A stretch of 64,000 nucleotides of DNA. Source: Bacillota bacterium. GTDB lineage: Bacteria > Bacillota > Sulfobacillia > JAJZYS01 > JAJYTV01. The stretch spans positions 27,463 through 91,462 of the forward strand of contig JAJZAT010000011.1 of the NCBI GenBank assembly GCA_021799275.1. Reading direction: 5' to 3'. Shown here one piece after another: positions 43,153 through 55,742 of this stretch (position 1 is its first letter; every line of letters starts with the position of its first letter). The notes beneath the pieces are model-generated. The model was given only the letters and a program-made list of their open reading frames with translations, searched no databases and was not told where the DNA came from. The translations under genes and the position numbers were made by a program.

Positions 43153-44147
43153 ACGACCTGCTCTGCCTCGGCATCGAGACGAGCTGCGACGAGACCGCCG
43201 CCGCGGTGCTCGGGCGGGACGGGCGGCTTCTGGGCTCGGTGGTGGCGAGCCAGATCGACCTGCATGAAGCCTTCGGCGGAGTGGTGCCGGAGGTGGCCGC
43301 AAGGCGCCATCTCGAGCGCATCGGTCCCGTGGTGCGCGAGGCGCTGGCACAGGGGGGCATCCGCAGCGAGGACATCGGCCTTGTCGCCGTGACGCGCGGC
43401 CCTGGACTCGCCGGCGCCCTGATGGTGGGACTCTCATGGGCGAAGGCGTTCGCCTTCGCGCGGGGGCTGCCGCTCGTCGGCGTGAACCATGTCGTGGCGC
43501 ACGCCCACGCGGCCTACCTCCACACGGCGCCGCGGTACCCGGATCTCGCCCTGGTCGCGTCGGGCGGACATACGGATCTCTTCCTGCTCGAAGGGCCTAG
43601 GGAGGTCCGGGTGCTGGGCCGCTCGCGCGACGACGCGGCGGGAGAGGCCTTCGACAAGGTCGCGAGAAGCCTCGGGCTTGGCTATCCGGGCGGCCCGGCG
43701 ATCGAGCGACTCGCGCAGCAGGGCGACCCGGGGCGAGCCCCGCTGCCGCGCGTCGGCCTCTTCCGGGACAGCCTTGATTTCAGCTTTTCCGGCCTCAAGA
43801 CGGCGGCCCAGACCCTGAGGCGCCAGGGCCTCGTCCCGCAGGACATCGCGGCCGCCTTCCAGGCGGCCGTGTTCGATCAGCTCTGGGAGCGGTCGGCGCT
43901 CGCCCTGCGGCAGACGGGCTGCCGGCGTCTTATCTTCGCCGGGGGCGTCTCGGCGAACGGTTATCTGCGCGAACGCCTGGGCGATGCCCTGCGCCGCCAG
44001 GGGCTCGCGCTGCTCGTGCCGCCGATGGGCCACAGCACGGACAACGCCGCCATGATCGCGCGTCTCGGCCTCACCATGTACGAGGCGGGAGAGCGTTCAC
44101 CATGGGATATGGGCGCGGAGCCGGTGATCCACCCGTTCAAGCCGTAA
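43149..44147 (+). CDS. tsaD: tRNA N6-adenosine threonylcarbamoyltransferase TsaD
   Basis: A 332-residue ASKHA enzyme that transfers the threonylcarbamoyl group to tRNA adenosine 37. Motifs include GIETSCDETAAAVLG, PEVAARRHLERI, the metal-binding NHVVAHAHAAYL (His-x3-His), VASGGHTDLFLLEG, and FAGGVSANGYLRERL, plus the final GHSTDNAAMIA. TTG start overlaps the rimI stop. The protein completes the TsaBDE set; tsaC is not in the window. Confidence 0.96.
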   Translation: MNDLLCLGIETSCDETAAAVLGRDGRLLGSVVASQIDLHEAFGGVVPEVAARRHLERIGPVVREALAQGGIRSEDIGLVAVTRGPGLAGALMVGLSWAKAFAFARGLPLVGVNHVVAHAHAAYLHTAPRYPDLALVASGGHTDLFLLEGPREVRVLGRSRDDAAGEAFDKVARSLGLGYPGGPAIERLAQQGDPGRAPLPRVGLFRDSLDFSFSGLKTAAQTLRRQGLVPQDIAAAFQAAVFDQLWERSALALRQTGCRRLIFAGGVSANGYLRERLGDALRRQGLALLVPPMGHSTDNAAMIARLGLTMYEAGERSPWDMGAEPVIHPFKP

Positions 44148-44160
44148 AGGAGGTCTTCTC

Positions 44161-44700
44161 GTGCTGTACCGGAGTCCCACCGGCGAGCCGAAGCTCGCGG
44201 CGGATGTCTTCCTTGCGCCTTCCGCGGATGTGATCGGCGACGTCACGATCGGCGAGGGGGCGTCGGTCTGGTATGGCGCCGTGCTGCGCGGCGACGCGGA
44301 GCGCATCGAGATCGGCGCGGGCACGAACCTCCAGGACGGCGCCGTCGCGCACGCCGACCCCGGCTTTCCCGTGAAGGTCGGGCGCAATGTCACCGTCGGC
44401 CATCGCGCCATCGTGCACGGCGCGACGATCGCGGACGGAGCCCTGATCGGCATGGCGGCCGTCGTCCTGAACGGCGCGAGGGTGGGGGAAGGTGCCTTGC
44501 TCGGCGCGGGCGCCCTCCTGCCCGAAGGCAAGGAGGTGCCGGCGGGCATGCTGGCCGCCGGCGTTCCCGCACGGGTCATTCGGGCCCTGCGACCGGACGA
44601 GGTGGCGGGTCTCAGGCGGTCGGCCGAGCATTATCGGGAGCTCGCGGCCGCCTATCGACGTCTGAACCAGGACAGTCCCGGCGATCATAGTCCGAGCTAG
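44161..44700 (+). CDS. Gamma-class carbonic anhydrase-like hexapeptide-repeat protein
   Basis: A 179-residue left-handed beta-helix protein. The repeats include PSADVIGDVTIGEGASVWYG and VGRNVTVGHRAIVHGATI, with the three histidines expected for zinc (AVAHADPG and GHRAIVHG). Members of this family (YrdA/PaaY) may be carbonic anhydrases, thioesterases or acyltransferases; activity is not shown. GTG start after AAAGGAGG. Confidence 0.86.
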   Translation: MLYRSPTGEPKLAADVFLAPSADVIGDVTIGEGASVWYGAVLRGDAERIEIGAGTNLQDGAVAHADPGFPVKVGRNVTVGHRAIVHGATIADGALIGMAAVVLNGARVGEGALLGAGALLPEGKEVPAGMLAAGVPARVIRALRPDEVAGLRRSAEHYRELAAAYRRLNQDSPGDHSPS

Positions 44701-44748
44701 GAACTCTTTTAAGCGCAGCGAAAGGCTACAACCGGGGGGATTGGAAAG

Positions 44749-46137
44749 GTGCACGCGCATTTCGTCGGAATCGGCGGCTACGGCATGAGTGCGATCGCGT
44801 ATGTACTCAAGGGCCAAGGCAGCGTGGTGACCGGATCCGACGTCCAGCCGTCCTCCCGCACCGAGCGCCTTGAGCGCATCGGCGTGCCGATCGCCTATGG
44901 ACACAGCGAGGAAAACCAGGAGGGTGCGGACGTCGTCGTCTACTCGACCGATGTGCCCGCGGACAACGTGGAGCTCCAGGCGGCGCGCCGGCGCGGTGCG
45001 GAAGTGGTGCACAGGTCCGAGATGCTGGCGCGGATCCTCGAGCACGGCCGGGGCATCTGCGTGACTGGCACGCACGGCAAGACCACCACCACGTCCATGA
45101 TCTCCGCCATCCTGATCGAGGCGGGTTTCGACCCGAGCGTCGTGGTCGGCGGCGAGCTCGACTGGCTCGGCGGCAACGCCCGCATCGGCCACGGGTCGAT
45201 CGTCGTCGCGGAGGCGGACGAAAGCGACGGCTCGTTTCTCAGGTACCGGCCCGAGATGGCGGTGCTCACGAACGCGGAGCCGGAGCACCTCGACCACTAC
45301 CACGGGGATTTCGCGAACGTGATCGCCGCGTACCGCACGTTCCTCGCCGGTACGACCGGCACGGCCTTCATCTGCCACGACAGCCCGCTCGTGCGCGAGA
45401 TCGCGCTCACGAGCGGCCATGCCTTCGTCTCCTACGGCCTTGACCGTGGCGCCGACTACCGGGCCACGCGGGTGCTCTCCATCCAGGGTGGCGGCCACCG
45501 CTTCACCGCTGTCGGGCCGAATGGGCCCATCGGGCGGTTCGAGTTGCACATTCCAGGGCTGCACAACGTCCGCAACGCCCTGGCGGCCATCGCTGTCGCG
45601 GACACCGTCGCCGTCAGCCCGCAGGTGATGATCAACGCCTTGCGGCATTTCCGCAACGCGGCTCGCCGCTTCGAGATCGTCGGCAGGGGCCAGGGCATCA
45701 CCGTCGTCTCGGACTACGCCCATCATCCGACGGAGATCGCGGCCGTCCTCGAGGCCGCGCGGGAACTGAAGCCCCTGCGCGTGCTGGCGGTCTTTCAGCC
45801 GCAGCGCTACGCGAGGACGAAGCTCCTCTTCGGGGAGTTCGCCCAGGCCTTCACGCAGGCGGACGAAGTCTGGCTGCTCGACATCTACTCGCCGCCCGGC
45901 GAGGCGCCGATTCCGGGCATCTCGTCGCAGCGCCTGGCCGAGAGCATGGCGGCGCACGGTACGGAGGTGCACCATGTGCACGGAGCCCAGGATGCCGAAC
46001 GGTACCTGCAGGACGTGCTGCGGGCGGGGGATGTGCTTCTCGTGATGGGTGCGGGCGACGTGTACCGGCTGGCGCAGCGCCTCGGCCAGGCGGTGGAGCA
46101 GGCGGAACCCGGCAGGAGCGGCGCGACCGGAGGCTGA
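44749..46137 (+). CDS. murC: UDP-N-acetylmuramate-L-alanine ligase
   Basis: A 462-residue peptidoglycan ligase adding L-alanine to UDP-MurNAc. The Rossmann start HFVGIGGYGMSAIAYVL, the P-loop VTGTHGKTTTTSMI, VAEADESDGSFL and the C-terminal DYAHHPTEIAAVLEAARE are MurC signatures. GTG start. It is followed by a strong hairpin terminator. Confidence 0.96.
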   Translation: MHAHFVGIGGYGMSAIAYVLKGQGSVVTGSDVQPSSRTERLERIGVPIAYGHSEENQEGADVVVYSTDVPADNVELQAARRRGAEVVHRSEMLARILEHGRGICVTGTHGKTTTTSMISAILIEAGFDPSVVVGGELDWLGGNARIGHGSIVVAEADESDGSFLRYRPEMAVLTNAEPEHLDHYHGDFANVIAAYRTFLAGTTGTAFICHDSPLVREIALTSGHAFVSYGLDRGADYRATRVLSIQGGGHRFTAVGPNGPIGRFELHIPGLHNVRNALAAIAVADTVAVSPQVMINALRHFRNAARRFEIVGRGQGITVVSDYAHHPTEIAAVLEAARELKPLRVLAVFQPQRYARTKLLFGEFAQAFTQADEVWLLDIYSPPGEAPIPGISSQRLAESMAAHGTEVHHVHGAQDAERYLQDVLRAGDVLLVMGAGDVYRLAQRLGQAVEQAEPGRSGATGG

Positions 46138-46166
46138 GGGCGGCCCTAAAGGCAAATTTGCGGGTC

Positions 46167-46210
46167 GGTCAGGGCGGGAGCGTCGCAGCAGCGGCGCTCC
46201 CGCCCTGACC
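46167..46210 (+). terminator. Strong hairpin terminator after murC
   Basis: A perfect 16-bp inverted repeat (ggtcagggcgggagcg / cgctcccgccctgacc) with a 12-base loop lies 30 bases past the murC stop and is followed by ttgcccc. It ends the long plus-strand transcript. Confidence 0.8.
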
Positions 46211-46258
46211 TTGCCCCCTCGCCGAACGTAGCCCATGCGCTACACTGGACACGGAGTG

Positions 46259-48259
46259 ATGCGGATGCGCAGAGCGTTGGGCGCCGCGCTGCTCGGCCTG
46301 CTGCTGGCGGGGTGCTCGGCGGCCCAGACGCAGCCCAGGCAGGCGTTCTCGATAGGGCAGGGGAGACCCGTCGTCGTCCACAACATCCCGCCTCAGCCCG
46401 AGCTGCAGGCGATGCAGTTTCTCACGGCCAAGGTCGGGTTCATGGCGGTCGCGGAGCTGCCATGGAGCACGCCTTTGGGCAACCACGACACGGGGCCCCT
46501 GTTCCTGCTCGCCACCACGGATGGCGGCCGCGGCTGGTCGCGGCATGCGCTGCCGAGTGGCCTGTGGGTCACGGGACTCGACTTCACGAGCGCTGAGACC
46601 GGCTTTCTGGTCGGCAAGACGAAGAGTGGCGCAGAGCTTTGGGCGACCGACGATGGGGGCGCCACCTGGCAGCTGCGGGTGACCCAGCCGTTGGATGCTA
46701 AGCCCTACCGCGAGAGCATGGACAAGGTCCAGGTCGGTGCGAGCGGACAGGGCTATGCGCTCCTCGACGGCAGCCTCTACCGAAGCACCGACGGCGGCGC
46801 GGCGTGGCAAGCTGCGACCGTGCCGCCCCGGACGAATGATGCCGTGTTCCTCTCGCCGACCACGGGAATGGCCATCTCGGACCGCACCATCTGGCGCACG
46901 GCGGACGCCGGCCTAAACTGGCAGCCCGTCTGGCGGCTGCCCGCGGCCCTCTACGTTCCGGACAGCTACTACCTCGGCAGTGGGCAACTCGACGTCCCCA
47001 GCGAGGGCGCGACGATCGGCCCCAGCGGGATGAACTTCCTGGCGGCGTCGGGAGCCGCGGTGTGGGCGGTCTTCAACGAGGGCGCGGCTTGCGCCATGCC
47101 GCATTGCCAGAGCGACCTCGTGTTCAGCCGCGATGGCGGCGCGCACTGGCGGCTGACGACGACGCAGTCCATGTCCGGGCCGTCACAGGCACCGGGGCCG
47201 ATGCCTGTGTTGAACGCGATTGCAGCCTCACCCCAGGGCGTCTTCGCGGTGGCGCGTTCGGGGGAGGCACTCTCACTCACAACGCCTGCCGGCCTGACGC
47301 GAGAACTGCTGCCCCAGGCGCAGGGGTTGACGATCGCCGCCTTGTCGCGCGACGCGCAGGGCGGCCTCTGGATCGCCGACCTGGGCGCGCACCTGCTCCA
47401 CCGGCCGGCGGAGACCACGTCCTTCCAGCCCGTCTGGCCGCCTCTTTCCCCGAACAGCGGCATTGAGTTCGTGACGCGGCGCAGCGGCTACGGCCTGAGC
47501 CTGGTCGGGGGGAGCTACGCCGTCCTTTTCACGCGTGACGGCGGAGGGATCTGGCGTCTGCGCCACAGTTTCGCTGCCGGTGTGACGCCGACGGGCTTCG
47601 CGTTCACTCGGACGGGCGCCGGGTACGTCTTCGCCACCTTGCCATCGGTCGGACCGAAGATCCCGGGCCAAATCCTGCGCACCAGCGACGGCGGCCGGAC
47701 CTGGCAGGTCGTCAGGCGGATCGGTGACGCAGCCGGCTGGATCGGGCGGGTGAACCTGCAGGCGCTGGCTGGCCAGGAGGTCTTGCAGGGGCTGCCGCGG
47801 GTCCGGCTGAGCCGCGATGGCGGCAGGACGTGGCGCACCAGTGGCCAGGTGCCGTTCAGCGGGGCGCAGGACATGCTGGCGACCTGGTTCCTCTCGCCAA
47901 GCGACGGGTGGGCTCTCGACGCCCCGACCGGGGAGTTCTACCGCACCGCGAGCGGCGGCGCGCACTGGCGCAAGGTCGGGCGGCTACACGCGTCGACCTT
48001 CGCGTCGATCGACTTTGTCAGCGCCGAGGACGGCTGGGTCCTGGCGCCTGGTCCTCTGAGCAGCGCGACGCTCCTGCGCACGACGGACGGGGGCGTGACG
48101 TGGCAGGCGGCGGCCATGCCACAAAGCGCGGGCCTTGCGACATACGGCTCACCCGCCGAGGCGCTCAGCTTTGTCAACGGCGAGGTGGGGTACCTCGACA
48201 CCATCTCGGGCTTGTACCGCACCCTGGACGGCGGGCGGTCGTGGTCGCCCGTGCCTTGA
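46259..48259 (+). CDS. Lipoprotein with sortilin/BNR-type beta-propeller repeats
   Basis: A 666-residue protein of the Ycf48/sortilin-propeller type. The N-terminal signal MRMRRALGAALLGLLLAGC has a lipobox (LAGC), so it is likely surface-anchored. At least eleven short repeats of the form T-x-D-G-G-x-x-W are spread over the protein, for example TTDGGRGW, TDDGGATW, STDGGAAW, SRDGGAHW, TRDGGGIW, TSDGGRTW, SRDGGRTW and TTDGGVTW, a bladed-propeller layout. Substrate or partner is unknown. A GTG at 46256 would also be in frame. It is flanked by two perfect hairpins, so it is transcribed alone. Confidence 0.78.
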   Translation: MRMRRALGAALLGLLLAGCSAAQTQPRQAFSIGQGRPVVVHNIPPQPELQAMQFLTAKVGFMAVAELPWSTPLGNHDTGPLFLLATTDGGRGWSRHALPSGLWVTGLDFTSAETGFLVGKTKSGAELWATDDGGATWQLRVTQPLDAKPYRESMDKVQVGASGQGYALLDGSLYRSTDGGAAWQAATVPPRTNDAVFLSPTTGMAISDRTIWRTADAGLNWQPVWRLPAALYVPDSYYLGSGQLDVPSEGATIGPSGMNFLAASGAAVWAVFNEGAACAMPHCQSDLVFSRDGGAHWRLTTTQSMSGPSQAPGPMPVLNAIAASPQGVFAVARSGEALSLTTPAGLTRELLPQAQGLTIAALSRDAQGGLWIADLGAHLLHRPAETTSFQPVWPPLSPNSGIEFVTRRSGYGLSLVGGSYAVLFTRDGGGIWRLRHSFAAGVTPTGFAFTRTGAGYVFATLPSVGPKIPGQILRTSDGGRTWQVVRRIGDAAGWIGRVNLQALAGQEVLQGLPRVRLSRDGGRTWRTSGQVPFSGAQDMLATWFLSPSDGWALDAPTGEFYRTASGGAHWRKVGRLHASTFASIDFVSAEDGWVLAPGPLSSATLLRTTDGGVTWQAAAMPQSAGLATYGSPAEALSFVNGEVGYLDTISGLYRTLDGGRSWSPVP

Positions 48260-48261
48260 GA

Positions 48262-48300
48262 CACCGCTCGTCCCATGGTGGAAGCATGGGACGAGCGGTG
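48262..48300 (+). terminator. Hairpin terminator between the propeller gene and guaB
   Basis: A perfect 16-bp inverted repeat (caccgctcgtcccatg / catgggacgagcggtg) with a 7-base loop starts two bases after the stop of the propeller gene. It is followed by gtatgctgctttaaatac, where a promoter for guaB may lie. Confidence 0.75.
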
Positions 48301-48314
48301 GTATGCTGCTTTAA

Positions 48315-51158
<2,844 letters not shown>

Positions 51159-51244
51159 CCGAGCAGAGGCTTAGGGCGTATCCTTCCTAATTGGGGCATG
51201 TGCCTCTGACGGGCCCTGATCGACCGACGCTGGGAGAGAGTGCC

Positions 51245-52507
51245 TTGGCCCTATACGCGATCGAAGGCGGCAACCGGCTGATCGGCTCCGTGCCTGTGAA
51301 CGGCGCGAAGAATTCGGCCCTGCCGATCATCACCGCCGCCGCCCTGGCTTCGGACGGCGTGTCGGTGCTGCAGAACATTCCGAGCTACACCGACATCCTC
51401 GACCTGATCGAAATCCTCCGCGCCCTGGGGGCGAAGGCCGAGTTCACGGGACCCAAGACGCTCGAGCTGGACGCGAGCGGCCTGACGGGCTTTGTCGCGC
51501 CATACGATAGGGCGGCGCGCCTGCGCGGCTCGACCTACATCGTCGGCCTCCTGCTCGCTCGCCTCGGCAAGGCGGAGGTGGCCGTGCCGGGTGGCTGCGA
51601 CATCGGCGCGCGCCCCGTGGACTTCCACCTGCGCGGTTTCCAGGCGCTTGGCGCCAGGGCCTGGGTGGAGCATGGCGCGATCCTGGCGGAGGCACCCGGC
51701 GGGCTCGTCGGTTCGCGCTTCTACGTGGACCGCAAGTCGTTTGGCACCACCTGCAACATGATGATCGCCGCCTCCATCTCGAACGGCACGACCGTTCTGG
51801 AGGATGCCGCGCAGGAGCCCGAGATCGTGGACCTCGCGAACTTCCTCAACGCGATGGGCGCGCGTGTGCGCGGCGCCGGCACCGACGTCATCCGCATCGA
51901 GGGAGCCCAGCGGCTGCATAGCGCCGCCCACGAGGTCATTCCGGACCGCCTGGAGGCAGGCACGTTCCTGCTCGCCGGAGCGGCCACGGGCGGGCGGGTC
52001 AGCGTCGGGCCAATCATCCCGGAGCACCTGCGCACGCTGATCGTCAAGCTTGGCGAGGCCGGCGCCCGCGTCGAGGTGGAAGAGGACTCGATCACGGTCG
52101 ATGCCCCGGACCGCCTGAAGGCGATCGACGTGCAGACGCAGCCGCACCCGGGATTCCCGACAGACCTTCAGCCGCAGCTGGTCGCGGCGCTCTGCCAGGC
52201 GGACGGCGTCTCGGTGGTCGAGGAGACCATCTTCGACAACCGCTTCGGCTATGCCAACGAGCTCGTGCGCCTGGGGGCGCAGATCAAGATCGAGCGCAAC
52301 ACGGCGCTCGTCCGAGGAACCAGTGTGCTCACCGGTGCGCCGGTCGTGGCGCGGGACATCCGCGGCGGCGCGGCGCTGGTGATCGCGGGTCTCAGTGCGC
52401 AGGGACGCACGGAGATCGATGGGGTGCGGCACGTCGCTCGGGGCTATGAGCACCTTGCGGAGAAGCTGGCCGCCATCGGCGCCGAGATCCGCGTCGTGGG
52501 AGAGTGA
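51245..52507 (+). CDS. murA: UDP-N-acetylglucosamine 1-carboxyvinyltransferase
   Basis: A 420-residue enzyme that adds enolpyruvate to UDP-GlcNAc in the first committed step of peptidoglycan synthesis. NGAKNSALPIITAAALA and the active-site loop VPGGCDIGARPVDFHLRGF, with the catalytic cysteine (fosfomycin target), are intact. The start is TTG 51245, giving MALYAIEGGNRLIGSV as in family members; an in-frame TTG 54 bases earlier is unlikely. It stands after guaB with a gap of about 85 bases. Confidence 0.95.
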   Translation: MALYAIEGGNRLIGSVPVNGAKNSALPIITAAALASDGVSVLQNIPSYTDILDLIEILRALGAKAEFTGPKTLELDASGLTGFVAPYDRAARLRGSTYIVGLLLARLGKAEVAVPGGCDIGARPVDFHLRGFQALGARAWVEHGAILAEAPGGLVGSRFYVDRKSFGTTCNMMIAASISNGTTVLEDAAQEPEIVDLANFLNAMGARVRGAGTDVIRIEGAQRLHSAAHEVIPDRLEAGTFLLAGAATGGRVSVGPIIPEHLRTLIVKLGEAGARVEVEEDSITVDAPDRLKAIDVQTQPHPGFPTDLQPQLVAALCQADGVSVVEETIFDNRFGYANELVRLGAQIKIERNTALVRGTSVLTGAPVVARDIRGGAALVIAGLSAQGRTEIDGVRHVARGYEHLAEKLAAIGAEIRVVGE

Positions 52508-52541
52508 GGGCTCGAGAGGGACGCAGGAGGGAAGGGATCGT

Positions 52542-53711
52542 ATGCCGGAAACCTGGGTAGTTGCGGCCAAGCGCACGCCGATCGGCAAGTTCGGTGGGGC
52601 GCTCAAGGACGTGCCCGCGGTGGAACTCGGCGCGCAGGCCATTCGCGCGACGGTCGCGCAGGCGGGCATCAAAGGACCCGAGATCGACTACGCCTACATG
52701 GGCATCGTGGTGCAGGCAGGGGTCGGCCAGATCCCCTCGCGCCAGGCGACGGTCAGGGCAGGGCTGCCGGTCGAGCTGCCGTCGGACACCATCAACAGGG
52801 TTTGCGCCTCGAGCCTGCGGGCGGTCAATCTGGGCGACATGTCGATCAGGCTCGGCGAAGCCAAGGTGGTGCTGGCCGGCGGCATGGAGAGTATGTCGCA
52901 AGCGCCGTACCTCCTCTACAAGGCGCGCTACGGCTACCGCATGGGCAATGGCGAACTCGTGGACTCGGTCGTGCACGACGGCCTCTGGTGCGCATTCGGC
53001 GACGTGCACATGGGCGTGCACGGCGGCCGCGTCGCGCTCGAGATGGGCGTCAGCCGCCAGGAGATGGACGAGTGGTCTTACCGCTCGCAGATGCGGGCCA
53101 AGGACGCCATGGCGACCGGCCGTCTCGACGACGAGATCGTGCCGGTCCAGTTCGGCAAGGCGGAACTGGCCAAGGACGAGGGACCGCGTCCAGACACGAC
53201 GCTCGAGCGCCTGCAGCAGCTGAAGCCCGTCTTCGATCCGACGCACGGCATCACCGCCGGCAACGCGCCGGCCCTGAACGATGGCGGCTCGGCGGTCCTC
53301 CTGATGGAGGCGTCCGAGGCGCAGCGCAGGGGTCTCAAACCGCTCGCGCGCATCCTCTCGCACGGCGCCGTGTCGCAGGAGCCGGCCTACCTCGCAACCG
53401 TGCCGGCCCTCTCCGCGCAGCAGGCCCTGGACCGCGCCGGCCTCAAGGCGAAAGACCTCGCGCTCGTCGAGATCAACGAGGCGTTCGCCGCTGTCGCCAT
53501 CACCTCGACCAAGATGCTCGGCGTGGACCCGGAGATCGTCAACCCGAACGGCGGCGCCGTCGCCTTCGGCCACCCGATCGGCGCGTCCGGGGCGCGCATC
53601 CTGATGACCTTGATCTACGAACTGCGCCGCCGCGGCGGCGGCTACGGCGTCGCCGCGATCTGCTCCGGTGGCGGCCAGGGCGAAGCCACCGTGGTACGGG
53701 TGGACGCCTGA
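52542..53711 (+). CDS. Acetyl-CoA acetyltransferase (thiolase)
   Basis: A 389-residue thiolase, condensing two acetyl-CoA or cleaving 3-ketoacyl-CoA. The acyl-binding Cys is in [15 protein letters not shown], the His in [20 protein letters not shown], and the second Cys in [11 protein letters not shown]. Together with the overlapping 3-hydroxyacyl-CoA dehydrogenase gene it points to butanoate-type or fatty acid beta-oxidation metabolism. The direction of flux is not evident. Confidence 0.94.
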   Translation: MPETWVVAAKRTPIGKFGGALKDVPAVELGAQAIRATVAQAGIKGPEIDYAYMGIVVQAGVGQIPSRQATVRAGLPVELPSDTINRVCASSLRAVNLGDMSIRLGEAKVVLAGGMESMSQAPYLLYKARYGYRMGNGELVDSVVHDGLWCAFGDVHMGVHGGRVALEMGVSRQEMDEWSYRSQMRAKDAMATGRLDDEIVPVQFGKAELAKDEGPRPDTTLERLQQLKPVFDPTHGITAGNAPALNDGGSAVLLMEASEAQRRGLKPLARILSHGAVSQEPAYLATVPALSAQQALDRAGLKAKDLALVEINEAFAAVAITSTKMLGVDPEIVNPNGGAVAFGHPIGASGARILMTLIYELRRRGGGYGVAAICSGGGQGEATVVRVDA

Positions 53712-54556
53712 TGGAACGGGTACTCGTCGTCGGCGCCGGCCAGATGGGCAGCGGCATCGCGCAGGTGGCGGCCCAGGCAGGCCGCAGCGTCACCGTGCAC
53801 GACGTCGCGCAGGAGTTCCTGGACCGCGGTCGCGAGACGATGCGGACGTCGCTCGGCCGCCTCGTCAAGCGCGGCCAGCTCACGCAGGAGCAGTCGGACG
53901 CCGCCCTCTCGCGCGTGCGCTTCAGCCTCGACCTCGAGGCGGCGCGCGACGCGGACCTTGTCGTCGAAGCCATCATCGAGCGCTTCGAGGACAAGGCAAG
54001 GCTCTGGCACGCGGTGTCGGACGTGGCGCCGGAGAGCGCTATCCTCGCGAGCAATACGTCATCCCTGCCGATCACCCGGCTCGCGGCCAACGTGAAGCGG
54101 CCGGAGCGCTTCATCGGCATGCACTTCATGAACCCCGTCCCCGTGATGCAGCTCGTGGAAATCGTCACGGGCATCCAGACGTCGGAGGAGACCACCCTCG
54201 CCGTCGAGGCCGAGGCCAAGGCCTACGGCAAGACCACGGTGCGGGCCAAGGACTTCCCCGGCTTCGTCTCCAACCGCGTGCTCATGCCGCTGATCAACGA
54301 GGCGGTCTACACCCTCTACGAAGGCATCGCGAGCGCCGAGGACATCGATACGGTGATGCGTCTCGGCATGAACCATCCGATGGGACCGCTGCAGCTGGCG
54401 GACTTCATCGGCCTCGACACCTGCCTCTACATTCTCGAGGTGCTGCAGGAAGGCTTCGGCGACCCGAAGTATCGGCCGTGCCCGCTGCTGCGGCAGTACG
54501 TCCAGGCCGGCTACCTTGGCCGCAAGTCCGGTCGGGGCTTCTACAGCTACAAGTAA
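53711..54556 (+). CDS. hbd: 3-hydroxybutyryl-CoA dehydrogenase
   Basis: A 281-residue NAD(P)-dependent enzyme. The dinucleotide loop is [16 protein letters not shown], the central [12 protein letters not shown], and [17 protein letters not shown] carries the catalytic His. The C-terminal [18 protein letters not shown] is typical. The ATG overlaps the thiolase stop by one base, forming a two-gene operon. Confidence 0.94.
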   Translation: MERVLVVGAGQMGSGIAQVAAQAGRSVTVHDVAQEFLDRGRETMRTSLGRLVKRGQLTQEQSDAALSRVRFSLDLEAARDADLVVEAIIERFEDKARLWHAVSDVAPESAILASNTSSLPITRLAANVKRPERFIGMHFMNPVPVMQLVEIVTGIQTSEETTLAVEAEAKAYGKTTVRAKDFPGFVSNRVLMPLINEAVYTLYEGIASAEDIDTVMRLGMNHPMGPLQLADFIGLDTCLYILEVLQEGFGDPKYRPCPLLRQYVQAGYLGRKSGRGFYSYK

Positions 54557-54579
54557 CCTAAGGTGATGGGGGAGCTGCC

Positions 54580-55074
54580 ATGACCCCGGAGTCCGGGAGC
54601 GGTCCCAGACCCAGCCACTTCGACGAGCGCGGCCAGGTGCACATGGTCGACGTGGGGCAGAAGCCCGAAACCGAGCGCGCCGCCATCGCGAGCGGCAGGG
54701 TGCGCATGGCCGATCCGACGCGCGAGGTGCTGTTCCGCGGCGCCGCCGCGAAGGGCGACGTCCTTGCCGTGGCGCGGGTGGCGGGCATCCAGGCAGCCAA
54801 GCGCACGGGCGAACTGATCCCGCTCTGCCACCCGCTGCCTCTCACCGAGGTGCGCGTGAACTTCGAGGAGCGGGAAGACGGCATCGCCGTGGAGGCGGAA
54901 GCCCGCACGGTCGGGCGCACGGGCGTCGAGATGGAGGCCCTGACCGCCGTCTCGGTGGCCTGCCTCACCGTCTACGACATGCTGAAGGCGATCGATCGCG
55001 GCATGGAGATCCAGGACGTCCGCCTCGAACGCAAGTCCGGCGGTAGGAGCGGGCTCTGGCGGCGAGGCTCCTGA
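54580..55074 (+). CDS. moaC: Cyclic pyranopterin monophosphate synthase
   Basis: A 164-residue molybdenum-cofactor enzyme. The typical [36 protein letters not shown] and [20 protein letters not shown] motifs are intact, with the closing [12 protein letters not shown] 54580 follows a good GGGGGAG site. It is convergent with a MoaB/Mog gene and upstream of molybdenum hydroxylase genes, a small Moco cluster. Confidence 0.95.
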   Translation: MTPESGSGPRPSHFDERGQVHMVDVGQKPETERAAIASGRVRMADPTREVLFRGAAAKGDVLAVARVAGIQAAKRTGELIPLCHPLPLTEVRVNFEEREDGIAVEAEARTVGRTGVEMEALTAVSVACLTVYDMLKAIDRGMEIQDVRLERKSGGRSGLWRRGS

Positions 55075-55088
55075 TTCAGGGGACGCGA

Positions 55089-55123
55089 GACGAGCGAGGG
55101 ACCGGAGTGGCCCCTCGCTCGTC
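55089..55123. terminator. Bidirectional terminator between moaC and moaB/mog
   Basis: A perfect 12-bp stem (gacgagcgaggg / ccctcgctcgtc) with an 11-base loop, followed on the plus strand by ttgtctcttg. It lies midway between converging genes. Confidence 0.75.
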
Positions 55124-55136
55124 TTGTCTCTTGCGG

Positions 55137-55616
55137 TCAGTGGTCCGTCGGGGCCCTGTGCAGGATGTCCACGGCATGCTGCAACACGGGCTCGAGCACG
55201 TCGAGGCCGTCCCGCACGCCCGAGGGGCTGCCCGGCAGGTTGACGATCAGCGTCTCGCCGCGAACGCCGCAGAGTCCTCGCGACAGCATGGCTCTCGGAG
55301 TCTTGCGCAGGCCGTCCATGCGCATCGCCTCGGCGATGCCGGGCACCATGCGGGTCAGGACGGACTGCGTAGCCTCGGGCGTGACGTCGCGGGGCGAGAG
55401 CCCTGTGCCGCCCGTGGTCAGGATGCAGTCGAGGTGCAGGTTGTCCGACATGTGCAGGAGCGCCTGCGAGATCTCCTGGACCTCGTCCGGGACGATGCCG
55501 CGCCACGCGAGCTCGTGCCCTTCGGCGGCGAGGAACTCCGCAATGGCGTCTCCGCTCGTGTCGGCCCGCTTGCCCTGGGCCCCCAGGTCGCTCACCGTCA
55601 AGATGCCGCAGCGCAT
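55137..55616 (-). CDS. moaB: MoaB/Mog-type molybdopterin adenylyltransferase-like protein
   Basis: A 159-residue protein of the MoaB/Mog family that adenylates molybdopterin in Moco synthesis. [22 protein letters not shown] at the start, [17 protein letters not shown] and [19 protein letters not shown] are family signatures. ATG 55616 is favoured because GGGAGG lies upstream; an in-frame ATG ten codons earlier is less likely. MoaB and Mog cannot be told apart from sequence alone here. Confidence 0.9.
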   Translation of the reverse strand: MRCGILTVSDLGAQGKRADTSGDAIAEFLAAEGHELAWRGIVPDEVQEISQALLHMSDNLHLDCILTTGGTGLSPRDVTPEATQSVLTRMVPGIAEAMRMDGLRKTPRAMLSRGLCGVRGETLIVNLPGSPSGVRDGLDVLEPVLQHAVDILHRAPTDH

Positions 55617-55742
55617 GCATCGGCCTCCCTTGCTTGCGAGGTACATGATAGCAGAGGGGGCGCGCAGGATTCGCGCGGGTGTGGCAAGAAGGAAAGCGCA
55701 GTCGGGGAATGCCTCCGGCGACTTTTAGGAGGTGCCGGTTAC

